Source of the DNA: Setophaga petechia
Taxonomy: Eukaryota > Chordata > Aves > Passeriformes > Parulidae
Direction of reading: 5' to 3'
NCBI GenBank assembly: GCA_024362935.1
Contig: JANCRA010000004.1
Location: 19,228,621 to 19,292,620, forward strand
Length of the DNA: 64,000 nucleotides
The notes beneath the pieces were generated by a model that was given only the letters and a program-made list of their open reading frames with translations, was not told the DNA's origin and ran no database searches. Positions 47,517 to 57,562 of the stretch are shown here, in pieces. Each line of letters begins with the position of its first letter. Positions within the stretch are counted from its first letter, which is position 1. The position numbers and the translations under genes were made by a program.

Positions 47517-48423
47517 TTAGGTATTTGGATAAATATCTTCTGAACAAGTTCTTTTATTATTATGTTGATGATTTTTGGAAGCAATCCAACAATAATGCAA
47601 TACCCACCCAACACAATGTAAAAAGCAGCAAGCAGACCTGCATTACATTGGTTTATCAGACTACACGGAGGTGGGATTTCCAGATCTTCTCTCCAATGGA
47701 AAATAGTTCCAAAAATTCCAAAGCTTTCAAAAGGAGAGCAGATATTCTTTTTTTCTACCCATCATTTTTCTGTAAACAGAACTTTACATCCCCAAAATAA
47801 ACTGGTGACTTCTTGCCAAGGGTGAAATATATTTCATTCAAGCACAGAATAACATTCCTTTTACATAAGCAGGCAGAGATGTAATTGCAAAGTAAAACTA
47901 CTTAGAAAAAGGAAAATTTGTTCTTAAAGTCAATCACAGTTTTTCCCAATAGAATCAGCACTGGGTCATGCAGGATGGCAGCACTTTTTTTTCCATGCTG
48001 TATTGGTTCCAGAAATTGGAAATTCACTACAATTTTCCAGTTTCTTCAGAAATTTCAACACCTCTGATGGTGAATGCCAGAAGAGATGGCAGTGACGGGT
48101 GACCATGTTATGCACAGGTACATAAGCCTGAAGAGTGGTACATTTCTTTCATTGTTCTTCCAGAGAAAAAGTAGAAGAGCAAAAATTTTTTTTGAGATCA
48201 TTCTCTGACTGACAAATAAATCATCCTTCATCTCACTCAGGAAGGACCAAAGAGTACCTTTTATATCAAGAGATGGCTGAGAGATGGCATTTTTATCAAT
48301 GTGGGCTTGAGTTGTAAAACACAAAGTATACCTTTTAAGTATAATTTTATGAACAGAAAAAGTATATTTTGGTCTGATGCATGAATCTTTTATCTACCTT
48401 ACTCCTGCCATTTGTATTTCCTG

Positions 48424-48446
48424 CCATTTGGGAATATCCCAAATGG
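48424..48446. repeat. 10-bp near-perfect palindrome
   Basis: CCATTTGGGA (48424-48433), three-base spacer ATA, TCCCAAATGG (48437-48446). CTGCCATTT also occurs twice just upstream. Confidence 0.95.
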
Positions 48447-50685
48447 TCTCTGCTTCTCTTTGTTGTTTTATAATTCCTTTTGTACGGCAGCCAATGCTAA
48501 CATTTCTTTCTGAGTGCGAAAGTTGCTTATGGTTTTGATGTACATGTACTGTACAGTCCTTGCCAAGTACTTGGGGTGGACAATGTGCTTTCTGAGTTCA
48601 TTAAGAAGAAAATTTGACCTTGTTCACCTTGAGGAGAGATAATTTCTGTGCTGAGTTCTTGCAGGACGTGAGAAATGTAGAAAAGCTGCAGAAGCAGAGG
48701 GCCAATGAACTCCAACAATAAACGTATTTCTCTAGTGCCTTTACAACTACAGTAATGGTCCTTGCTGTGCAGCACATGGGGAAAAATGAGTGCTACACAG
48801 TGATGTGGGCTCCACCTAGACACTCAAAAATCTGTTGTGATTTTTTCAGAAGATTCTCAGAATGGATCTCAGAAATGCCTCAGTGCCACCTGCTCCCTAT
48901 GTTCTGGTGTAGCTCTTGCTCTGTTGTAGAAAGCAGGAATGACTTGGGCTCATTTATTTTTCCCTTGCCTTATCAGTCTAGTTTGCTGTGTGCAGGCTCT
49001 CTCTGGCTGGATACCAGCAGCATGCTCTGGTCTGGGACAATGTAGCCATAGGGCTGAGGACGCTGCTCCCTGGACAAAGGGACATTGTAGGACACACCCC
49101 CGTGGAATTTTTCCCATCACCGGGGAATCCCAAGAAATTTACTTAGGGGAACACTGGTATATATGCAGCACATACAAAAGCTCACATTTTTTTACCTCTC
49201 TGAATTTAAGCTGATTATTTATGTCTTATAGTGTAAATGGGACTAGAGATTTAGGCAATAGCTAGCATCATGTAAATAAAAATGTATAATAGGCGAGTTA
49301 TGCAGTCACCCCGTATGCATCTTTACTAGAGGTCATCAAAACATGGAAGGAGAAAACAAGGGGCAAATCACTCAATGATCTTTTTTCTTGCAGTGTCTTC
49401 AACTTATTTACTGCAGCATGAAAATTTTCCAGGCTTTCTATGCATTCTCAGGTCTCCCTACTCTTGACCAGTTTGTGCTAAATCTGACACTTTGCTGAGG
49501 ACTGAAAAGAAAAAGGTGCTAAGCACTTCCTGTGGCAGAAGTGGCTTCCATTTTTGGCTAAGAGATTGAGCAAATTAAAGCACAGGCTTTGCAGTAAAGC
49601 ACTGTTTCACCTAAGAATGTTTTACTGTCTCAGCAAGTGCTCTGCACTCCAACACTGCAAGTAGCACAGGCAATTTACTTCATTCTGGAAAGAAGGGTAA
49701 AGTTGTAGGGGAACTGAGTAAACTTGTCTGCTTGAGAGAAGCATGCAGTTTGCTGACTGACCCTGATAATAATTTTTTTAGGGTTTTCTGTGAAATTTTA
49801 ATTTTGGGAAAAAGTGGGGTACTCAGCTGAAAAAGAAGAGTAGCCCCAATTATTCTCAATTTGCAACCACCTCAGATTCTCTACCCCATTTCATTTTTGC
49901 ACCTTTAGTCAGTAGAAGGATGGAAGATGAGAGTAGAAACTGCATGCAATTATAATTGTTTGTGTCTCCACCCCCTGGAACCCACAGAAGCTCAAGCTTC
50001 ATGACTGAATGGAATCAAAAGGGGCCCAGTCATTCCTGCCTGGTGGTTTTGTATTTTGTGTATGTAATTTAGGGGAAAAGGTAGAAGCAGACACAGATAG
50101 TGTAGTGATCTGTTGAGAGTATGTATGAATAGTGTCTTACTTTCAATAGAGTCCTTAGGAAGAGTCTGTGCAGGATCTCCTAAGACCTAGACAGTATTTG
50201 AAACCTGCCACTCACACCAGAAAGCTACTGCTCACTTTGAGATCCCATATCAGCTTCTTAAATCAAACGCTTCAGACTCAGGAATGAAGTAAATAAATTA
50301 TAAGCTTTATTGATTGTGTCTGCTGTGTGAATGTTCTTTAGCATTGACTAAACCATTCAAACCATTGTCCCAACATGGATCAGGCTCCCTGTAAAACCTG
50401 AAATGGCTGCTCAAGAAGGAGCAGAAATGTTTTCTTTCATTCTTCCAAGATTCTGTCAGGGAGGGGTTTGATCTCTGCAACTTTACAACATCCATATGGT
50501 CAGGAATGAATTATTTGGCTCCTTTGACTGGGATATGTGATCAGAGTCTTAGATTGGACAGCAGCCACCGTGATACAGCCTTTTTTCTTTTTCTTTTTGT
50601 TTTTTTTTTTAAGTATTTACTGAATTTCTCAAGATTTTTGTAGCTATGGCCCCAGTTTGTCCCTTAGTTGGTCTCTTGGTCTGTT

Positions 50686-50745
50686 ATCCCATCTGAATGA
50701 CTCCGTTGACTTCAACTAAATCACTGGTATAAATGCATCTTAGAC
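50686..50745. repeat. Relic of an ancient amniote repeat
   Basis: GACTCCGTTGACTTCAACTA followed by AATCACTGGTATAAATGC resembles the dispersed amniote element with ACTCCATTGACTTCAATGGA and a following 'tttacactggtgtaaatg' segment. Decayed. Confidence 0.4.
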
Positions 50746-51721
50746 TTCTCTTCCAGCTAATGGAGATAGTGCTGGTGATTGCTGGTTAGGGGTTATTTTG
50801 GGGGAAGGGATTGTTTTTGCTTCTGCTTTAAAACAAGGAGGTGTGGTAAATCACAGGCATCTTTCTTGGGATGGAGATTATAAATCACTCTTCCCAGGTG
50901 AAATCTTTTATTTATGCCTTGGGATTCCATTTCATTGAGGAAAGGTATGTTCTTTCGACTTCAGCCAGACTGCACTTTAGCAAGTGATTCAAATCAAGCT
51001 GACACTTATTAGTGAGCATGCTGAACACTTTGCTCCCAGGCACTTCACTGTGCTGCCACATTCTCCATTCTTCACAGATGTTTGTTCTCCTTAGGTTTCG
51101 TCTGGAAGCAAAATCACTGCTTGCTCCTCATGTTAGTGGGAAGTCAACTGCAAAGAGCAGCTTGATTTTAGAGACAATGGATCACTCCCATCAGTTAAAA
51201 AAAAAAAAAAAGAAAAAAAAAAGAAGGGGAGATGAAATAATATACTGACAGATTAGCTATAATACACTCCCAAATCATTCTGAACTCATTCTTCTGGTCT
51301 GAAAGTGACCAAGCAAACTTTCTGTTATCATTTATTATGTGTTGAGCCCTGTCACCACACTTAGTGTTAATTAGAACACATTCAGTAACAATAGCTCCAC
51401 AGACAGTACCAGTAGCATCATATAGATGTCAAATTATTTAATTTCAAAGCAACAACTTTTATTGCAAGCTTGTGTTTTTTGGGGGAAAAAAAAAACCCAA
51501 ACCAACACCAAATCTTGAACAGTGAAAAAATTGTGCCAATAAAGTAGTTCTAGGTGCTTTTCTTTCTCTAGTAATACTCTTAAATTAATCCCTACACACA
51601 CCATACTTGTGTTTCCTTTGAAGTGCATGCACTTATTTACTGCCCTGAGAAAACATGGTTCAGGGGAAAGAACCAATGATGAAGTCCAACTACCAGGGAA
51701 GAAATGGTTGCTCACTTACAG

Positions 51722-51788
51722 GGCCTTTTGGTTAAATGTAGATTGGTTTGTGTCTTGAAGGAGGTGTTAACACCTTACCAGATCACAG
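51722..51788 (+). other. Candidate exon A (67 nt)
   Basis: CTCACTTACAG precedes 51722, and CACAG|GTAAGTATG is a near-consensus donor at 51788/51789. The segment is open only in the first frame (begins GLLVKC, ends TPYQIT) and leaves one base over. It is the first of four plus-strand segments with good splice signals. The pyrimidine tract is weak. No homology is recognised, and it may be part of a non-coding RNA. Confidence 0.25.
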
Positions 51789-52659
51789 GTAAGTATGATG
51801 CACTTATGACAGAATGACAGCAGAGGCAGCAGTGAACTTCAGAAGATACCTGGAACATCTGCCCAAGTTGAATTTCTGGTGGTAAAAAGCATCTCTGTAT
51901 GCAGGCTACATGTCACAAGAGAGGGGTGGCCACTGTCAGGTCTAATAACCTGCGTGTGCCCAAGTGACCCTGTGAGATGTGTGAGAACTCCAAGCCCTGC
52001 TGCCAAAGGCAGGAGAGTGGGCTCATCCAAGCTGATATGGCAGGGATATTTTGCACTGGCCATTTCTTACTGCTTGCTTTCTAACCCAGAATTACTGGCA
52101 GAAAAATGAAGGCTACCTATTACAAAGACCTGACTAAATTCACTTTACTTCATAGCCATTGCCAGGCCCTTTCTACACTAAGAGGAGGAGGCATCTTGCT
52201 GTTTCTTTCATGAGGTCTTTGGCATCACTGTTGAAAATGGAATGCCTGTAGTAAGGAAACAATCAGCAGCAGCATGAGTCAGTGTGTGCTGGAGTTTGAG
52301 CACTCAAGACATATTTTTACACAAAGATTTACTATGCAGAAATGCATGATCTGCACAGGTGACCCTACCATTTAAGTAGTTGTGCATGACTAATGAACAA
52401 TGGAGGGGAAAAAATCCCCTTTTAAAAAATACATTCTTTCAGTTTCTTTTAATTTAGCATTATAATAGTCATTAACAGGAAATCAAACTTGAAAAGACAA
52501 GGATAGTGTTTCTTCCTTTCCTTAAATATTTTACAGTATTGCAACATATCAAATGTCTGTCTAATATGGAAAGTAATTTAGGACATGAATATATATACAA
52601 TGTTTGTATAAAATTGTAGCTAATAAACCTTTCAAAATAAACTTCCTATATTCTTGCAG
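51789..52659. other. Putative intron between candidate exons A and B
   Basis: Unique sequence, AT-rich towards its right end, with CTATATTCTTGCAG at the right edge. No repeat is recognised. Confidence 0.3.
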
Positions 52660-52752
52660 GGCACAACACAGCAAGGCTATGTTGCAACAGGGAAAGAGAA
52701 AGTCCCTGTTGGATGGTGCCTATCACAAGCTCTTTCCCCAGAAAAGTCACAG
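52660..52752 (+). other. Candidate exon B (93 nt)
   Basis: TATATTCTTGCAG is a good acceptor and GTCACAG|GTGAGC a near-perfect donor. The 93 nt contain no stop in any of the three forward frames, which is notable in this AT-rich DNA but less informative than a unique frame. The frame compatible with segments A and C reads HNTARLCC at its start and SSFPRKVT at its end. No family is recognised. Confidence 0.35.
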
Positions 52753-54460
52753 GTGAGCTGCCTGGCTGCACATGCAGAGATGTGAACCATGGTTCATGAG
52801 AATCTTGTTAATTACTAGGAAGCTGAGCAATAGGGAATGCATTATGGAGATAGCTGCAAAATGATGTGAGGATCTGCTAGGAAAGGAGGAAAGTGACTGA
52901 CCAGTTTTCATGGACTCCTGTAATGTGCTTTTTCATATAGTCTTAGGAGTCAAGAACATTTAGGAATGATAGATGATTTCTTCCATGGGCTAGTGAGTAA
53001 GAATAAGTACTGAAATGAGTAAGAATAGCTGTATTGAAAAAAATAAAAGGATTCAGGTTTCAGGTTTTGCAGTAAGTTCCACTACTTCCTACGTGGAGGA
53101 AGCTGGTTTTTTAATATCATAACATGATCATCTTGAGAGGTCCTCTACCACCTTCCAGATTCTGTTACAACACATGGACTCATTTACCTGTGGCTCTTTA
53201 TTCTAATCTTCTTTGCTATCTTAAGCTGGTAATATTCAGTTGAAATCAGTGAAGATACAGCACCATAACAGGTTGAATCCAAAGCAGTGGAAAATACTGT
53301 GAGTTGGAATCTGTCAACTAGAAAAGAAAGTGCACATTGCTATGATTACACTACTAAGAGGTCTGTTCCTTTGAATCTTGACATTTGTGGCTTTATTCAT
53401 ACATTACCATGAATAGAAATGGCTGCCTATATGATTGTGTTGATAGCAATATTATTTGAGCAGTAATTTTTACTAACAAATATAAATATAGCATGCATTC
53501 ATTTTTTTTAATTACGTGTAATGTTTAGTAAAGTGATACATTATTAAGAAAGGTCATTGATTATTCCCAGGATATGGCAGCAAAATATATAGTATGTACT
53601 AAAATTGCAACTAGTTTTAGAGCAGCGTAGTGTGAATAATGTAAAACAAAAAAAAAAAAAGGAGCCGAAGTTAACAATAAATCTATGAATAGAAAAAGGA
53701 ATGAAGAAGATGCCTTTTTATCTGACAATAGCTTGACTAGAATCAAAATTAGAAATGCAAGCAGATTTTATGAATTTGTACTTGGTTTTGGTAAGATAAG
53801 AACATATTGGTAGCCTGCAAAACATTTTTAACATTTTCATGACTTGATAAGAAAATGGATCACCAAGACTGTGGACCTAAAAAATTATTAAGTACCAGCT
53901 CCAAGGAAAAATCATTGCTTCTCAACCGATCATGCTGTCTTGGAGATACCATATTATGTATTTGGGATGCTGCCAAAAGAATAGAAATTATCTGTCTGCT
54001 CCAAAAAGACAACTCTTAATATCTCCTTATCCTTCATGTCATGTCAAAGTCCTGGTTCTGTAGCCCAAGTTTCAGCAGGAGGTTGTACCCATGCAGCAGC
54101 ATGTCTGACCACTATCTTGAACTTGATGGGGTGAAGAATTTTTTATGGTGAGACAGCAATTAAGGCATGCACAATCTCAAAATATTTCAAAACTCTTCCT
54201 AAGTAGCTTTGATGGCTCTAAAATGCTTTTCAAATATTCCAAATAATTTCCTAGCAAAAAACCACTGAAAACCCTCAAGAAGCCCTATCTAAATTAATAA
54301 ACATTTAATGAAAACAAAAAGAAACATTATCTTACTTTTTCTTTCTTGCTTGCACTTTTATTTCATATAAAAAGCCTTTTTTTTTTTTTTTATATGGCAG
54401 ACTGTGGTTTAAATAGCATATTTCATTGATTAGATTTTTTTCCTGCTCTTGAGCTGACAG
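52753..54460. other. Putative intron between candidate exons B and C
   Basis: AT-rich unique sequence with an A12 run at 53648-53659 and a T run at 54377-54391. No recognised repeat. Confidence 0.3.
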
Positions 54461-54557
54461 GATCCTTGTCACAGCTTACAGCATTTCCTTACAAGGGCGA
54501 TGAGTTTTCGGAAATGTACCTTTTGCTCTTTAACGTGACCAAGCAGCTGGAAGCAAG
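54461..54557 (+). other. Candidate exon C (97 nt), best coding look of the four
   Basis: A T-rich tract with TCTTGAGCTGACAG precedes 54461, and GAAGCAAG|GTATTA follows at 54557/54558. Only one frame is open: it reads SLSQLTAFPYKGDEFSEM, then YLLLFNVTKQLEA, a protein-like mix of charged and hydrophobic residues. Three CpGs survive (54498, 54509, 54534) in DNA where they are otherwise rare, which fits selection on the sequence. If it is not spliced, the frame ends two codons later at TAA. I do not recognise the protein. A conserved non-coding element is the main alternative. Confidence 0.35.
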
Positions 54558-56360
54558 GTATTAAAGCAGTTCCATGTGATCAGCAGGTTGTCTGCAGAGC
54601 GTGTGGATAACACCTGCTAACATGTACTGAGAAAAAATGCACTGCAAAAAGCAGCAGAAGGCCATGACACAGGTTACAAAGTAGCCCACAATGGAAGAAC
54701 TCAAGCCAAATCTATGAAGATTGAAAGGATTGTAGAAAGTAAATTGTCTATTTAACCTTTCCCTTTAAAAAAAAAAAAAAAAAGTTTTTTTTTTCAAAAT
54801 TAGGCAGAATTTTACATGGTGGAAGTTCTGATGGCAGTGCTTCATGGTAACTTCCATTTTAGTAATTGTTATTATTTGTTCTTGTTGGTTTTGTTTCTTT
54901 TTCTCAGCTATGGAGGCCTGGAAGCAATCCTTTCTGAATTCACAGACTATGCTGTGAACCTGAGAGTCCCTGAGAGGCTTTCTGGGGAGGGGAGCCAGCT
55001 GGCCCTGCCTCACTTATCTGCATTCCTGGTGCTGCCCAGGTGTTTTGCATGGTGCTATGGGGCACTGCCAGGCTGCAAGATACCTTAAAGTTCCATAGGA
55101 AAAATGGGGGACCCCTGGGCCTATGTCAGAGGATGGGGGGCACCTGGACCCTGGGAAGGAGTAGAGGGACGGAGTGACACTTAGGGGAGGTTTCAAGGCT
55201 ATGCACAGGGTTGGAGAAAATGGGCTATTGTAGGCTTTGCTCCTTTAAGATAATATTTTGGGTGGGTTTGTGGAAGAGGAATTCAAATTTCCACTCTGAA
55301 AAACATCAGAGCATGCAAGTTTACCTGGAGCACTGTCCAGTGTCTGGGCCAATGCAGCGTATCACTGAGATTAAGAGCATAATAAGCTCTATAAAAGCAT
55401 CAGACTGCACAGGGATAATTACAAGATCCATCATTATTAGGCAAGAAAAACAAATGTGTCTTATAAACCCTAAAGCTCTAGAGCAAAAACCACTCACTAA
55501 TTGAGCAGGGGGCTAGGTGCAAGCTTCTCTTGGGGTCAGTTTATTCTAGGTTAGTCCATTACACAGTTATTACACCTTGCTCTGAAGCACAAGTATTCAG
55601 TGAGGTTAGTGAAGGATGATGGCAGACATCTCTCTCCCATAATCCGTGTTCTCACTTCACGCACCCACACTGAGCCACTCTCTGGGCTCCTACAGTTGCT
55701 TTAATGAATTCTGGTCTCACACTGAAAAAATCTCTTCCCTCTCTCTAATGCTAATTGGTTTATTCCTCCCTACTCTCTCATCTTCTTCATAAGAAATGCC
55801 TTATCCCTGGAAATCAGTCATGTATTTGTGTGAAGCAAATATTTTGGCACCATAATTGATTGGGTTGCATGAATTAGGAGTTGCTTTGTGACAAATTAGC
55901 AGAGGGACAGTGTTTCTGTGTTTCTCTTGAAGCCTACTGTGCTGTGCACTCACAATGGCATTCCTTGAGAGTGCTGGAAATCTCTTTTCTTATGTGAAGG
56001 AATGAGCAAATATGGTCTGTAAATTCATCACTCTCCCTCTCTTTGTGAGGCTTGAACTGAAGGTGATAATTTTAATTTGGAGGCAAATCCTAATTTAAAA
56101 GACTGTCAGTGGAGTTTGAGGGGTGATGAAGGAACCTTTTAAAAATGCTGACATACACCTGACTTGGTCTTTCAGTTCCACCTTACTCTCATCTTGGGGA
56201 GGCTAGCCAAAGAAGAATTGAAGACTTTCATTAGTTTTAGATCAGTGGCTGGTACACGAATACAATCAGTTGCAGGAGTAGGACATCTGACTTGTCTCTC
56301 AGATTTGAAATCATGAATCATGTTGTGATCAGGTGGCTACTTGTCTCTGTCTGTTGACAG
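54558..56360. other. Putative intron between candidate exons C and D
   Basis: Contains A17-G-T10 (54767-54794). A more GC-rich stretch at 54980-55200 holds a 90-codon plus frame (54816-55088) without recognisable content. No transposon is recognised. Confidence 0.3.
54767..54794. repeat. A17-G-T10 self-complementary tract
   Basis: Seventeen A, one G and ten T in a row can fold back on each other. It is a possible assembly trouble spot. Confidence 0.95.
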
Positions 56361-56391
56361 CAATGCTCCCCAGGGTCAGGTCAGCAAACAG
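56361..56391 (+). other. Candidate exon D (31 nt micro-exon)
   Basis: TGTCTCTGTCTGTTGACAG immediately precedes 56361, and AAACAG|GTAAGTGT is a consensus-quality donor at 56391/56392. Read in the phase left by segment C it gives ten codons (NAPQGQVSKQ) with no stop. The signals are strong for such a short segment, but a 31-nt length alone proves nothing. Confidence 0.25.
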
Positions 56392-57085
56392 GTAAGTGTC
56401 CAAACTGCAGTTCCCAGGAGCCCTGACTCTGCTTGCCATGCACACTAAGAGGAAATCTTCCCAGTATCCTTGACAAGTCTTCCTCTTTGTACTCCCTGTA
56501 GTGCCTTACCACTGTAGAGGGCCGATATTTCTTGTGTTCTATCTTCACATATAGGAAGCTTTAGTTTGGGTGAGTAGGGTGCAGTAAAAGGATCAGGTGA
56601 TGCCCAACAAGGAGAGAGGTGTTCCTCTCACACCCAAGAGGTGTTGCGGCACTCCGTGGTCTGGGGCCCAGGAAGGGAGACTTGCCTGTGTGCTATGGCA
56701 CTCTGCTAAGCAAGCAGCAGAAATAATGAACATCTGGAAGCCCTGGCTGCCCCCAGTGCCAAGTTGTCTGTCACGTTGCTGGCCTCTCTGACAGGTCCTT
56801 TCTTTCCCTGGCTGTGCAGTGACCAGTGTAAATTGTAGAACAGTATGATGCTGTGGAGGCTCTGGGGAGCACTCCCTAAGTTACACCCCATGGGCTCCTT
56901 CCCCTCTTTCTATGTCTGTCGCTATGTTCCTGAGCCACTCCTTCCCTATTCCCTGATTATCTTTGTACTGCCTCCAGACCAGGGTCTCCCCGGGCCCCTG
57001 GGGAGAGAAATCTGGACTCTCCCTTTGTGTGTTTCTGGGATCTGAACATCTCACTGCACAGCTGAATTAAACATCTGTGGATATT
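56392..57085. other. Moderately GC-rich stretch, possibly a degraded LTR
   Basis: From about 56598 (TGATGCCCAACAAGG) to 57085 the composition shifts to C/T-rich. AATTAAAC near 57064 could be a poly(A) signal, and a near-palindrome CTCCCCGGGCCCCTGGGGAG lies at 56985-57004. This resembles LTR organisation but I cannot identify a family or target duplication. Confidence 0.2.
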
Positions 57086-57562
57086 ATGGAAAAGCCCTTT
57101 TTGCTTCTTTACCCTGGACTTTACCAGCAGCAATTCAGGCTGCTACATGCTACCTTCTCGGCTCTGTGTCAGCAGGTTACACTAGTCTTGCAAAGAAAGG
57201 ATACTCACTTTGGAAGAGGCCATTATCTCTATCAAGAAGCTCTTGATCAGTATAAAGGGTTCAGAGACAATCTTAGGCTGAACTTGCTTCCCTTTCCACT
57301 GGAAACCCTCTTTACAACCAGCCTGGAAGTTGTAACTCCTTCCCCTCTTAAACTGACATCTTCATCCAAGGGCATGTCCCACCATTTTTCCTTTCTCTGG
57401 AATCTGGCTCAGGGACACCTTCCTCCTTGGGTGACCTTCCCTCTACAGCCCCAAATCTGCAACAGTTCCCAACCCACTGTATATGTAACAAAACACAACA
57501 AAGTGGCTTGCCTTTGTGGGCCATGTAAAATAACAAGGCAAGCAGGACAACTGGAATCATGA
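57086..57562 (+). CDS. Unrecognised 158-codon ORF, doubtful
   Basis: This is the longest open frame in the window that is not a transposon relic. It starts at ATG 57086 (MEKPFLLLYPGLYQQQF) after an in-frame stop a few codons upstream, and ends at 57562. The text is rich in L, P, S and Q with RKDTHFGRGHYLYQEALDQY in the first third and CLCGPC near the end. I see no signal peptide, membrane segment or known domain, and no splice signals at its ends. In about 64 kb of this composition one such frame can arise by chance. Alternatives are a degraded retroviral or retrocopied segment or a lineage-specific ORF. Confidence 0.15.
   Translation: MEKPFLLLYPGLYQQQFRLLHATFSALCQQVTLVLQRKDTHFGRGHYLYQEALDQYKGFRDNLRLNLLPFPLETLFTTSLEVVTPSPLKLTSSSKGMSHHFSFLWNLAQGHLPPWVTFPLQPQICNSSQPTVYVTKHNKVACLCGPCKITRQAGQLES

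Larger units (their letters stand above)
47517..51721. other. Unique stretch, no gene recognised
   Basis: No transposon is recognised. A near-palindrome lies at 48424-48446 and a T-rich run at 50580-50612. A diverged copy of the ancient amniote palindrome is at about 50686-50745. A-rich runs occur at 51198-51232 and 51485-51494. Frames at 48527-49214 overlap in several phases and strands without motifs. Confidence 0.45.

Noticed and set aside
49122..49131. GGGGAATCCC, a perfect NF-kB-type site
   Set aside because: A single 10-bp match in 64 kb is expected by chance and nothing nearby suggests a promoter.
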